64,000 nt of DNA from Megalonaias nervosa (taxonomy: Eukaryota; Mollusca; Bivalvia; Unionida; Unionidae). Made by a program: the position numbers and the translations under genes. Every line of letters begins with the position of its first letter. Position 1 is the stretch's first letter. The stretch is from positions 1 to 64,000 of the forward strand of contig JAECUM010093724.1 in the NCBI GenBank assembly GCA_016617855.1. Direction: 5' to 3'. Of the stretch, positions 44,647 to 57,000 are shown piece after piece. A model generated the notes under the pieces. The model saw nothing but the letters and a program-made list of their open reading frames with translations, searched no databases and was not told the origin of the DNA.

Positions 44647-47600
44647 TGTTCCTTGGTGTCTCCTTTAATGTATTCGTTAGAAATGTTATGTAGATGTAAT
44701 TTGTATTGCTTGTTGGCTTTTCTCAATGAGTATATGTGATACATATCTGTAATTTGTAATTGACCTTAAGGCAGAATCAAGTTAATGGTTTACCTCATTA
44801 GTAACATTTACTTTATAAACAACACAATACCTCGATAATATTGGTCTTTGATTATAGATTATAGATTAAATATTTCAGATCATTATTAACTGTATACGTG
44901 TTTAATTCAGTTTGAGCTAGAGATACAGTCTTGGTTCTGCCCTTCCACTGTTCCAGAAAAGAAATTTTCCATTAAGTTGACAGAGTATTTCCAGAAAATG
45001 ACAATTACGACCTAGGCCATGGTAGGGGCGTATAACGATGTTTACTTGAGGAATATTCATTCCTGCATTATAATCCAAAGAGAAGTCAGTACTATAGTTT
45101 TGTTAAGTTTTTAATTTCGGTGGATTTATTTTTTCGAATTATTATTCAATTGATTTACAAAGTGCTCTTGATGATATTCTTAGACTAAATTATTAATTTG
45201 GAATTTTAGTGAGTTCAGTCAAGGACATTTAGATTATATTACTGTGAGACAACATAAAACTGCTAATACATCGCCATATTCCAGGTCATTGACACATTAG
45301 CACGCTATTGACTACAGGTGTATCAACATATTCACTATTGGAATTTTTATTTGGGACACCACTGGAATTCATTTAGAACGTCATACACTTTTACTTTTGA
45401 TAGAACGTTTAGGGACATTTTATATTTAGTTCAGAATACTTCATGTTTTTGGTTTTTTTTAAATTGTCACTTTTAACCTAGGGAAATAATTTTTTGTTGA
45501 ACTTTACAAAACTTGTTAGTTTTTTGCTCTTTTCTGTTGCTTAGTGTCAGAATATAGAGTTGTAACAGAAGCTAATAGAATAGTTTTGCATAATTATTAT
45601 AATTTCTTGTTGAAGATGGCTAATTAAATTCTAAATGTTTGTGAGGGAGTATCTTCGGTTTAAGCTCGTTACATGATCGACACAGCCTTATTTATTATTT
45701 TTTTAAATGTTTCATATTTTTCGGAAAACTTAATCCTCTCTTCGTACTAATTAGGATACCATACGGTAACGAAAAATTTAAACAGAAAGTTATTTTTTTA
45801 TATTTTGCAAATTAAAATCGGTGTAGTGCTGTCACACAGGCAATAAAATATTCACGAATGAATTATTGGTAGAACTTGACGTCTGTCTTCTCAAAATCAT
45901 TTAAAGAACGCACGCCCAAACGTTTTTAAAACATTTGCTTTAATGTGTACGGCCTTGTTTGCACCTTGGAGCCTAATGTTGGTCATTCTCCCGGAGAAGG
46001 TCTATTCTGATTCGTTTACTTAAATATTCTACAGTCTTCTCGATCACAGCATTTGTTATTAGTTTGAAAATATCAAACACCTTAGTTTCCGCGGTGCTGT
46101 GGTTGGTATTTATTTGACTGTCCATTGGACATTCGTGCACTGTCGCGAAACTGTAAGATTCACCGAACTTAACATATATGCATACCCAGTCGCGGATACT
46201 GCTTGCAATATAATATGCCTGCATTTAATTCTTAGGTTTGGCACCAGTTTCGTGCATTCTGTAAATCTGCGTCCGACATTATTTATAATCCTGCAAATGA
46301 TACGGGGACATCGGATCATTCTCTGGCTGCTGTGATGCTCGTCGAGACACACCAGGGTGAACTTCACAGAAGTATCCAATATCTCTGTTTCTGCTGTAAT
46401 TGTTAATGTTTACATCCGCGGGATTGATCTACTGAAACCCGCCAACGGACATTGACTGCATCGTTGCTCCATTACACATTGCTGAGGTCAATATAAATTG
46501 TGTAACTATTCGGGGCAGTGGGGTTATATCCGTCGGCATCAGGGTTATTAGCGAACGCGTATCGGTGGTTCGCCACTGATTTCTCCTTCAATAATTAAGT
46601 GCTGATCCCATGGATGTGAGAATGTCTAGCTCAACCGTGGTTTATTCAACAACGCGTCGCAGGCCAGAGCCAAAACGTAGCTTGTATACACGCAAGAATG
46701 TATTATCAAATGTCTCAAAGTCGTCCGAGAGCAGAGGCGCATCTTTTCTCAAATACAGATCAAGGTGTTACAACCAAACGCAGACAAGACATTGGTTGCA
46801 TGTTCTTTGTAGCTGGCGGAAATGGCTAATTTCCTGTAGGTTGATTTAAATTCTAAAATTATTGGTGCAATCAATACCGATAGGTATGTTCATGACTCAA
46901 GTTCTAGTCTTATGGCTTTAATGATGTGTGCTCAGGAGTTCAACATGTAATAGAATTAACAGTATCCCAGCTAGTGGTGTGACGATTGATCAAAATAATC
47001 ACACAATAATTGGATTAGTAAAATAACCGAGCCTTTGATCATGATTGCCTATAAACGAAGAGAAACAACTGACGTTTTCCTTTACTTTAACTGTTATAGT
47101 TCCAAGAATATTAAAATACACTAGTAGAGCTTCCAGATAATGTAGCCTCCATTATTTAGTCGAACCAAAGTGCCATCAACATGTAGGACGACAAATGTGC
47201 CAATACACTACTCAATTTTACTGGATACAAGCAACTTAACCATAACCATGTATGTGAAAATTACTTTCTTCAAGAAAATTATGCAAAACCGATGGAACAA
47301 TCATCCATCTTTCAATTTCATCTAAATTTTACCATTATCATCACCATTATGATCCATGAAACAATCTATCCATAATTTGATGATTGGTAAGCAGCTTGTA
47401 TTTCTGCCAACACTCAAGCGTACATACGTTGCCATTGAAGTAGAGATTATATCTTACGAGATATCAATGTGTGCTTCTTGTATACTTGCTATAAAATCCA
47501 ACATACTCTTCCTATTGTTATTACAAAATCCACGTTCATCTTCATTTAACCTGATATTCGGTTAAAGCACAAAAAAGATTAAGTTGATGATTCTGTATTA

Positions 47601-48338
47601 CAGGGAAAAAATCTAGTTTCATATTTTCATCACCCGCAAAGCTACACCACGTAAGTTTTGCATTTTACATTACCAGCCTTATTTATCACTTTGTCAGAGC
47701 TTTCGCTGTATTTTAGAACATTGAAACTGTTATTTATGTGTAGGTGTTATATTTATATCAATATAGCAGGAACACTTTCTAATTCGAAGATCTGTTTTTC
47801 TAGAAACGTATTTGCTTCCAACTCTTAGAAATTTCTCCCCAAATTTTGATATTTTGAAAAAAAGAGTGTCCAAATTAGTATAATTTCCAACTGATAAGAA
47901 AGCACAGTAAGTCTCAACTAAATTCAAACGAATTTCACCGATTATTTATTATCCGACAATAAAATGGATCAAGAGGAAAGGTTTATTGAAATATGAAAGC
48001 TAAACAGAGAGAGTTCAAAACTTAATGACTGCTGCCGATTTTCTTGTTGCAAACAGTAGGAAAAATGTTTGTGTTTAAACCACTCATCGGTTTTAGAGAA
48101 AGGGCGATAACATAACAAATATTAAAAATGAACGAATGTATCTCTTCTTCTGCCCATCTCTCATAGAGAAAAATTATCATTGGGTTTGGATTGTCATGAC
48201 TATAACAGTACTAAAAGCGTACTCATGAAAAGTATTTCTGATTACATACAGTAGAAAAATACAAATCAATTTTCATGTGTAAAATTGAGCAACTCTCAAA
48301 ATACACTGTAAAGATATAAACGAGAAGTTAATCTAATA

Positions 48339-48505
48339 TTTCTCTTAGGGTACATGAATCCTAGTTGTTTTAATAAAGAAACGGGACTACGATACTTTTC
48401 TTAGGGTACATGATTCCGATATATTTTCATAAAGAAACCGGAATCTTGTATTTCTCTAAGGGTACATGAATCCTAAATAGCTTCAACAAGAAAACATTTT
48501 GTTTG
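48339..48505. repeat. Three-copy tandem repeat with a 56-bp period
   Basis: The block TTAGGGTACATGA-TCC followed by a T/A-rich stretch and AAAGAAAC occurs three times. The AGGGTACATG cores start at 48347, 48403 and 48459, exactly 56 bp apart. The copies differ from each other at several positions, so the array is old. No function is apparent. Confidence 0.85.
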
Positions 48506-48605
48506 TTACGACTCTTTGGTAATAAACTAACTAACAGAAAGAAGCAAAATCAAAACGTTTGGTAAAACTTAAGAAACATTTTAATAGTCAAAGTTATAAA
48601 TGAAA

Positions 48606-48850
48606 AACGTGAGAGGAACTTACAGTATTATGAAGTGAATCCAAAATAATCCTTATAAAGGTCTATGAAAGTCCTAAATGAATGAAAAGTTCCTTATACA
48701 TTTAAAAAAACGAAATGTACTGGTTCTCCAAGAAACCTGACGTTGTCAAGATGGCGTTGTCCACAATTCCTTCGAATAATTTATAACGGTTCCATAATAA
48801 TATTATAGCCCAAATAATGATTACTTTCTATTTGCATTGAACAGTCCAAA
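48606..48850 (+). repeat. Dispersed repeat, copy 1 (with 59281-59520)
   Basis: The copy shares ordered blocks with 59281-59520: GTGAGAGGAACTTACAGTAT, CCTGACGTT, GTTGTCCA-AATTCCTT, CCATAATAATATTAT and ACTTTCTATTT. Both are in the same orientation. I see no ORF and no clear terminal repeats. Confidence 0.78.
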
Positions 48851-49739
48851 CAATGTTTTTCCTCTTGAATAATATCTAAGTACAACGTCAAACACGTCTG
48901 CAGACTTACAACAGGAACACAAGCAATGAGATGACTCCAAAAATCGGAATGAAACTGATTGCTCCGTTTTATCTTTCACAATAGACCCCATCTGTATGAT
49001 CACACTATTCATTTTGCGTCAAACTTGCCTATCCATGTGACCTAGCCAAGCCAATGAAAAGTTGCTGAATTCTTCCAGAAACATCGAACTTTCATCTACG
49101 AATGAGAAACTAAGCCATAGGCGCCATTAAATTTTATTATTAGGATTATTGTTACTAATTGTTAACACATACTTAAGCATCTATTTATATGTCCTATGCA
49201 ATACTACTCTCTTAACAGACTCGGGCAAATTCTAACGAAACATATTCTGTGCAATTTACAACCACGAATAAAATTTTTAAAAATTCGATAAAATCATATG
49301 CTAGGTGTTACAAGAAAATAAGATATACATGACACATTATATTTGCACCACTGTTCACCTTTCCACAATACCTAGGTTGTAGCTGTGGCCATCGCTACTG
49401 AATACTGTTTCCCTTCTGTTCCATGAAACTTTGAAATTGTAAACAAGTTCTTTAAACAAAGAAGCACCAATTGAAACAAAACAAAACAAAAAAAACCCAG
49501 AATTAAATGAAAATGTCTGTACATGAATTTTAATTTTTTTTCTGAATTTATTTTGAATATTGATTAGTGTTTCTTTTTTACGGTGTCTATCCATGTAACA
49601 TACCTGTGTAAATCTGATAGTTAACAATCATGACAAATATTTATATTAATCTTGGATTTAAACTTTTTAAAACTAATCTTCATGATCAGAATGTATTTAA
49701 GGTTATTCAAGCGATGTATTTTAGCGCATACCTAATATG

Positions 49740-50470
49740 CTAACGGCGGCGCTGCACAAAGAAGTATACGACAATGGTCCGCTCAACATCGATTACGATA
49801 GAGATCTCCTCGTGAAACACAATATCTCCTGAATATACCAAGAAGAACTTCTCAAACTCATACATGGGGCGTCATTTTCATTGTAGTAATTGCATCTGGT
49901 TAAACAAATGTTGTCTAAATGATGACGTAACCACCAAGAACACGGCTCACGTCATTTTTGTAGGGTTTCCCTGCCTCTCGATGTCGTTAATCAACCCCAT
50001 ACAAAATTTTATTCTACGAGATGAACTGATCCGTCGTCTGAGAGAGATTTATATCAGGACCACTCAGCGATAAGCACATTATCCACGGTCGAATGTTGCT
50101 TTGGATAAACTCATTAAGGAGATACGTGAACTGCTAAGGGCGTTCCCTGGAGGTGATCTCGTTACGGATTCTAACCATCTCTACGACCGAGAGATCATAA
50201 GACCTCAATGGTATGGGAACAACTACGCGAAAAGTACAAGGCGTTCACGTGGAAATCAACGGTGTATCCCAAAACAAGGGCGGGACTGCTCGAACTTCAA
50301 CACAACATCGTGAGTCGACGAAGGCGATCTGAGATTGAAAAGATTACCTGGATCGACCTTCAACTAACCCGATCACTGACACCACGACAAACCGAAAGGG
50401 CTATGTTTAAGGCAATCCACGAGTGCTCGCCTGCGGTGTTGATAAACAACTGCTACAAAGACAGCTGAAA
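49740..50470 (+). pseudogene. Decayed coding-like region of unknown identity upstream of the polymerase remnant
   Basis: Several plus-strand frames read like protein but are separated by stops and shifts: HKEVYDNGPLNIDYDRDLL near 49750, LIKEIRELLRAFPGGDL at about 50107 and LELQHNIVSRRRRSEIEKI then LTPRQTERAMFKAIHECSPA at about 50290-50445. The frame changes near 50205, in the middle of a clearly continuous theme. I do not recognise the family. Its strand, position and degree of decay match the polymerase remnant that follows, so it may be another gene of the same mobile element. Confidence 0.45.
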
Positions 50471-50474
50471 CCGA

Positions 50475-53395
50475 CCTTTGATTGACAGCTTCAATCCCAC
50501 ACGGCCATCAAACTTAGTTTCGTTTTTAACGTTCATTTTACGCGGGCAGAACAGGAAAAATCCGTCGATGCCTGACTGCGATCAAAGTCGGTCATCGTTT
50601 CTCGCAGTCGCGATTTCAGCGCCATCGTCGACAACGTCTGGTTATTTATTCAACGTCGCATCGAGGATTATCAGGAGAGTGGATCGACATGAAGTGAACT
50701 TGATCTCGTTTCAAACATCTAAGTAAACCCCCATGCATAGAGGTACACACGTGCAACAAGAGGTTTCAGTGACCAAAGTGTCTGCGAATGTTAGAAACAA
50801 CGACAATCGCTGCTTCGTCTGGGTGGTGCTCTCCGCGTTACACCCAGCAGGAGATCACGCGGATTGAGTCTCCAACTACAAGCATAGCGTCAAAAAAGCT
50901 CATAAACATTTCCCACGGAAGTCAAAGATCTGCCAAAACTGGAAACTCACCACGATCTATCGACAAACGTCTTTGTGTTAAAAGATAATAAAACCAAGGC
51001 GAGAAAATACACGGTGTACCAGCTTCTGATTTTAAAATCGGCCAATCAAATAGCATCAATTTACTTTACTGTCAATTGCATTTCATCCAGCTCAAAGACT
51101 GCAGTCGTCTGTGCCGCTCGAAGTACACCAAACACGATAACAGGGTGTATTTGTGCTACAAGTGTTTGCAATGTTTCTCACGGCAGGAAAAGTTGGACGA
51201 GCATGTGGCGTCTGGGAACTGCCAGGAAACACAAGGTGTTCAGATGCCAGACAAAGGAAAAATATCTTACACTTTGAAAATTCAAACAAAAATTACGCAA
51301 GGACGTTTTACATCGTGCTTGACTCAGGCGATACTGGAAAAAGTGGAGGGGCCTCATCGTGATCCTGATTAATCTTTCACGAAGATGGAGCAGCAACACG
51401 TGTCGTGCGCTATCGGGCACAAAACCTGCTGTGGTGCTGATGAACGTTTTCGGTCACCGTATCGCCATAGCCGTGGTCCTGATTGCGTCGTATTTGAGTA
51501 TCTCGTGGAGGAGTACCATCGAATCGTCGACATCCGAACCAACCACCGCGTAAAGAACATCCGTCGGAACCAAGATCAGGTGCATCCGTAATAATTTTGA
51601 AAAGTGCATGTCGTGTTCGATATGGCAGTTCCGATTCATAGACAGTTTTCAGTTTATGTCAACGTCACTGAACGAACTAGCTAAAATTTTCCTTCCATTG
51701 TGCATCTCGATGAGCCTTCTTAAGCAGAAAGAAATTTATCGTTACGAGTACATCGATGGTTGGCCACGATTTGAGTAAACTCCTCTTCCTCCCAGAGACG
51801 CGTTTTTTTTTTTTTTTTTTCAGCATAAAATGTACCTATCATCACCGGTGTTGAGTACTGCACAGCCCTCGCGGTGTGAAAAAAATTTCACTGTCAGACT
51901 CTTGGGGTTTATCACGACGTGTATCTGAGAGTGGGTGTGCTGCTCTTAGCAGACATGTTTCAGAATTTCAGGGAAACCTTCAGAAGCATTATCGGCTGGC
52001 CCACTCCAATACTTTTTATCTCCAAGCTGGCATGTGACGTTCTGATGAAGACACGCCGGTCACAGCTCAAGCTGTTCACGTATGTTTTTATGCACCGAAC
52101 AAATGGTGCGAGATGGGATCTCCTTCATCAGCAAAAGACACGCCGTGGCCAACCACAGATATCTATCCAACTATGATCCGAGGAAGCCACCCATTTACAT
52201 CATTTATCTGGACACAAACAATCTGTAGGAATGGGCCATGTCACAGCCTCTTCCCATGGGTGGTTTTTACGTGATCACTGTAGAACAGTTTATGCAGGAA
52301 CGCTCGGACGGATAAGTCGACAACGTGGTTATTTCGTCGAAGGCGACTTGATCGATCCTGAACATTTGCCGATCTCCACAACGATTAACCGTTCTGCACT
52401 GAACAACTATTGGTCGGAAACAGCTGGTGCAGAAAAAAATGAGTTCCTTCTGGGAGACGTGAAATTGGCAAAAGCTGTGCCGAATCCCATGAACAAGACC
52501 AAGTACATCTTACATCATTGTCAACTCGATCAGGCTCTGAAACACAAGCTGGTGCTGGACAAAGTTCATCGCACCCTCAAGTTTAATCAGACCCCATGGA
52601 TGAAACCTTACATTGACTTCAACACGCAGCAACACGGACATCGAAAAGGATTTCTTTAAGCTCATAAACAACGGAGTGTTCGGAAAGAGCATGGAAAACA
52701 TCGAGATCGTCAACGATATTCGCCAACGTGACAATCTTGTCTCGTTGGACGCTTTCATCCACATCAAAATCTTTGACGAACACCTAGCGACAATCGAATC
52801 TAGAGAAACCCATCGAGACTCAAGAAACCTGTGCACGTTGGAGCTGCAGTACTCGATCTCTCCAAAATGATCATGCTGGATTTCCATTATTACTCCATCA
52901 AGTCGAGGTACGGTGATCGCGCTCATGACCGATGCCAATTCACTCGTCTACAAAATTCAGACGGAGAATCTTTATCAGGAATATGTTCGACCCAAAGGAA
53001 CTTTTCGATTTCAGTCATCACCTACGTCGTAGTCCGTTTTACTGCATTGATAACAAACAAGTCCTTTTAAAGTTAAAAGATTTGTGTAACGGTTCACCCA
53101 TTGCAGAGTTTATCGGACTGTGGCCAGAAATGCACTGTAACGGACTGAACACCGGCGATATAAAGAAAACGGCTAAAGGCATTATAAAGTCCGTCAACGG
53201 TAAAGTTTCCACTATCGACCATTGCAGAGAGGCACTCGCTAGTGATCTAAAATATTAGAAGATGAGAACTTTCAAATCTGACCGGCACTAGATCTCCACG
53301 CTACTGTATCAATAAAAAGATATTATGCCCCTTCGACGATAACTATAGTCCTCCGATCGAGTCTCTACAATGGCGTTTGGGCATAAAAAAAACAT
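50475..53395 (+). pseudogene. Polinton/Maverick-type family B DNA polymerase, heavily decayed
   Basis: Ordered fragments across three frames match one long protein. First come an N-terminal part (VDNVWLFIQRRIEDYQESGS) and NVRNNDNRCFVW at about 50790. A C2H2-like segment CYKCLQCFSRQEKLDEH lies at about 51153. Next are LLADMFQNFRE, NNGVFGKSMEN at about 52667 and IKSRYGDRA at about 52890. AEFIGLWPEMH at about 53104 and a C-terminal CPFDD and FGHKK (53320-53392) close it. These are hallmarks of the protein-primed polymerases of Polintons and adintovirus-like elements. The motif A region reads DTNNL then a stop (about 52212-52230), and the usual DTDS of motif C is DANS. Stops and frameshifts are frequent. 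No integrase, capsid or packaging ATPase gene was recognised nearby, nor terminal repeats. Confidence 0.85.
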
Positions 53396-53600
53396 CAAGC
53401 TACAGTAAATGCTTACATCAACTGGTCCAGAGCCCACATGGGAACAAACATTTTTTCTGCATAAAAAGTGGTCCAGAACCCCCATTTCACCCGATAAGAT
53501 CTAAAACACCCATTTTTTTCTGCATGAGAAAAAGTGGTTCAGAACTCGCATGTACTGCATAAAGCCCACCTTCAAGTAAAAGTGGTCCACAACCCCAACT
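53396..53600. repeat. Four spaced copies of a GTGGTCCAGAACCC-like motif
   Basis: TGGTCCAG-type cores start at 53423, 53469, 53535 and 53583, each followed by ARCCC/ACTC and several preceded by TTTTTTCTGCATRA-AAA. Spacing is irregular (46, 66 and 48 nt). The block directly follows the polymerase C-terminus and may be a degenerate minisatellite. Confidence 0.6.
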
Positions 53601-53659
53601 TCCTATAAAACTAGTATATTAATTTGATTTTATACAATTAAAGGTAAAAATTATATGAT

Positions 53660-53700
53660 TGAGAGAGAGACAGAGACAGAGACAGAGAGACAGAGACAGA

Positions 53701-53736
<36 letters not shown>

Positions 53737-53788
53737 CAGAGACAGAGAGACAGAGACAGAGAGACAGAGACAGAGACAGAGAGAGACA
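53660..53788. repeat. (GAGACA)n / (GA)n compound microsatellite
   Basis: About 130 nt of mixed GAGACA and GA units with a purine-only bias on the plus strand apart from the C. Confidence 0.93.
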
Positions 53789-53918
53789 TATTAATACAAT
53801 AATAAATTAATGACATAATAATGCTCATGGCAGAAGCTGGATATCAGTACATACACCAAAAATGAATTCATTCGCTAAAATTTCGAAAATCATAGTTTTG
53901 TTGATTAAATTAAAATGC

Positions 53919-53957
53919 GCGTGTGTGTGTGTGTGTGTGTGTGTTTGTGTGTGTGTG
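53919..53957. repeat. (GT)n microsatellite at the 3' end of SINE copy 2
   Basis: A GT run with one TTT interruption. Read on the minus strand it is (CA)n following the SINE terminus CCCAAAT. Confidence 0.93.
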
Positions 53958-54264
53958 ATTTGGGTTTTTAACGTAGCTGTAAAATATTTTCAGTCATATC
54001 GCTACGATGTCTGTATTGTGGCAGTTTATAGTGATATCTATCAATGAAGCATCATGCAGCAAACATGAAGCGTCATGTCCCACCCAGTCACATTATCCTG
54101 ACACCAGGCCGACCAGTCCTGACACTAATCTCTTAATGCTGAGCTCTCTGCGAGGCAGGTGTAAGTACGATTTTTAGAAGTCTTTGGTATGACTTGGTCG
54201 GGGTTCAAACCCGAGACCACCCGCAAAAGAGGCGGACGCTCTAATCACTTGACCACTGGAGCGG
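53958..54264 (-). mobile_element. SINE copy 2: complete, minus strand
   Basis: On the minus strand the copy reads CCGCTCCAGTGGTCAAGTG (box A region), GGGTTTGAACCCCGACC (box B), the shared body (AAGACTT, GCCTCGC, GACTGGTCGGCC, GGGTGGGACAT) and the 3' end CAGACATCGTAGCGATATGA then GCTACGTTAAAAACCCAAAT. It has both the tRNA-derived head and the 3' terminus, so it shows the full family structure of about 307 nt. A (CA)n tract follows. The body has several indels, so it is not young. Confidence 0.88.
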
Positions 54265-56923
54265 TTTAAATTAAAATTAACTGTAATTAATTGAGTACAT
54301 AAATCAAATTGCAAATACTCCGCAATAATATAAATTGTCGTGTGTCTTTAGTATCTTTGTAACAAATGAAATAATTATTTCTTGTGATTGCTGTAAAGTC
54401 AGAAGATCCTTATAACTACTTATTAGCTATCGCTGGTATATGGACACGACTTAGATTCTGAATCAATTTCTTAAGCCGCTCAACACATTATTTGCAAATA
54501 AATATGTAATAGTATTCATTTTCGGTATCATCACAACAAGTACATATTGGACTATCTCCCAAATAATTAGAATATATATCATTATGTAAATCACTACAAT
54601 TATTTCTAATTCGAGTATGCAGAATAGAAAATTTCCTGTTTCCAACGACAAAATGGGTAAGCATTTGTTTCCTCTTTGTCTGAATTTTACGTCTAAAGAT
54701 TGAATAGTTGCTTTCAGTTTTTAATGAATCTGGAAGTTAATTCCAAAAATGGGCTTGTCGTTGTGGTCATTATATCTGCAACTTTGTGATTCGGATTTGA
54801 TTTAGAGCAACATCAAACTATTGCCTATTATATGTCTTTAAATACCATTGGAATATGAATCATTTAGTTTAATGTCTAAACTTATTTATTAAGGATGATC
54901 TAGTAATTATTTTCCTTAAAGCATAAAGTTCCAACTTTATTGGATTGTTACTTATACAGTGCCATCCTTAAAGGAAAATGGTAAGACAAACTGTCCGAGT
55001 TGCGTTTTCAATCTCACCATCCCAAGTCATGTCCATCCGGAATAATTTAGGCTCTTTGAAAGCAGCTGTATTTGTCGGACAATTGCAACATTTGGAATAA
55101 GCGTTTGAATAAATCAAAGCCGATCAGACGGGAAAATCAGCCGAAATAAGTAGCTACTAATTCAGTGTCGTTGGTGCGCTGCCTGGCCTTCAAGAAATCC
55201 TGTATTTGGTAAAGTTAGTAGTGAAAGCCTGCTTCAAACCTGGCTACAATATAATAAAATCACATCTGGTACGAGGTAAACTTTTGCTGTACAGAAACTC
55301 TTTATCTTGTTTGGTTTTCTTGTCTGTGACGTAAAAGATTAAGCCTGGTTGTGGAGATTCCGAAATGTGATTTCACAATCCAAAAACATGTTTCTATTAA
55401 CGCAGGAAACTTTTATATTTTGTTGGAAACATTTCAGTTATATGTCTAACATGAAAATTGTACGCTGTCATAAATGTGTTAGTTTTTATTACAGTTAGAG
55501 ACTGGCATCGCATTTGTCTCTTGACGTAGAACTGCTCATGATGTCATCAAGAATGTAAGTCCCGATATATTTTAATCGAAACAACGATGTCACAAAAATA
55601 AACGGCTCAATGAAAATCAACGAGAAATATGTTCATAGTCAAAGGTTCGCCAAACCAAAATAAATGAAGCCCTGTTTATCTTGTCTCTGGAATTTCCAAC
55701 TTGCATGTGCTTTTCATATTGCCTTCAAAGCTTAGATGACTAAAACCTGTTTCACCCTCCTATGTCACGGGTATTTGGATTACTTCGGGCTTTTCAGCAT
55801 TACCTTAAAATCTCAGCCGACTGAAACAATCGATCGATGTGGTTGCAACACTTAATAATGGAATTGTCAAATCATTTTAAAGATGAAATACTGGAGTCCA
55901 AAATGTATAATAGATACACAGTACTGGTATATAGAATAATATGCACGAAGTATCTATTTTTGACAAGGAGTTACTGTTATTTGTAACAAAAATCTTATCA
56001 ACATTCTCTTCCTCCATGAAATATGAAACTTTTGTTTCTTTTGGAACAATTTATATGGAACGGTCAATATCATCTCTTGAAACCAAGCTTATAACATACA
56101 GCAAAACCTGTCTGACTAGATTCCTCTACCACAGTATGAGATATTACTTGTCCTAATTGATTTCTAATGTAAGGGATTAACTATTAGTATTTCATTATAT
56201 TGATGTATTCAAATGACTATTTGGTTTTGTTCGGTGTCTTACTACACAGCAACACAAATACACACAACGGTAGGTGATCTGATGGTAGGATTTGAACACG
56301 CACACTTACGATCGCGAGTCTTAACCTGTCATTGATAGATATGTAGTGCGCATAAATAGCGCTAGGAGTTGGGAACTTGAAGAGTGTGGGTGCCAGCCTG
56401 ATAATAACAAAGAATAGTGTTCATTCGTGACAAGGAAGTAAAAGGGTAAAAGTTATATCGTTCCTGATGATCTGTTTCAGAAAGGTGTAAATTTTGGAAA
56501 AAAATATTCAGTCCCGCCCCTTTTCTCATTGGAACCAAATAAACATACCGAATAGCGGTAGTGTTAACGAATAATGTTTTACTAAAATGATAGATATGTG
56601 TAATTGTGTCTGATAATGAAATTAATAATTATATCCAGAGGGACCTACTTATATAATTCGTGGAGTTAGGTACATCAGACTACATGTTATACAGTGTGAT
56701 CACATTACTGTAATTACACTATAACATATTATACATTGTTCCCACTTTGCAGAAATTACACGTACAGTGTGCAATACAGTGTTATCGTTTTTATAGCAAC
56801 TATGCATACCATGTTGTCCAGTGTTTTAATTTTGCAGTAATTCCACGTGCTGAGTTTTATACAGTGTTTTACATTGCATTGAATTATAAAGACTGCACAT
56901 CTAGGGTCCGCCCCCACCACCAC

Positions 56924-56924
56924 C

Positions 56925-56997
<73 letters not shown>
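56924..56997. repeat. (CT)n microsatellite
   Basis: A CT run of about 74 nt with one TGT interruption. It is read through in a chance ORF as Leu-Ser repeats. Confidence 0.95.

Positions 56998-57000
<3 letters not shown>

Larger units (their letters stand above)
35325..49739. other. Long gene-poor region with microsatellites and dispersed repeats
   Basis: Apart from the repeats listed individually, I recognise no protein here. The region is AT-rich. Sequence around 45.9-46.9 kb is less AT-rich and has short ORFs on both strands, for example 45973-46224 and 46110-46379 on the minus strand, with no motif I know and stops between them. A plus-strand TATAAAAG and a donor-like GTAAGT lie near 35.9-36.0 kb. 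Confidence 0.5.

Noticed and set aside
45973..46849. Cluster of short ORFs in a less AT-rich segment
   Set aside because: Frames are interrupted by stops, no motif is recognisable on either strand, and no splice pattern joins them. Recorded only as unexplained.
48339..48505. CRISPR-like array
   Set aside because: Three diverged units with a 56-bp period, no conserved short repeat with unique spacers, and a eukaryotic context.
53619..53828. ORF through the GAGACA repeat (and similar ORFs in CT, CA and AT runs)
   Set aside because: These are open frames produced by simple repeats, with no coding evidence.
56260..56340. tRNA-like segment on the minus strand (GTTCAAATCC with an anticodon-like arm)
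   Set aside because: Only the 3' half resembles a tRNA. No acceptor stem or D-arm could be paired by eye.
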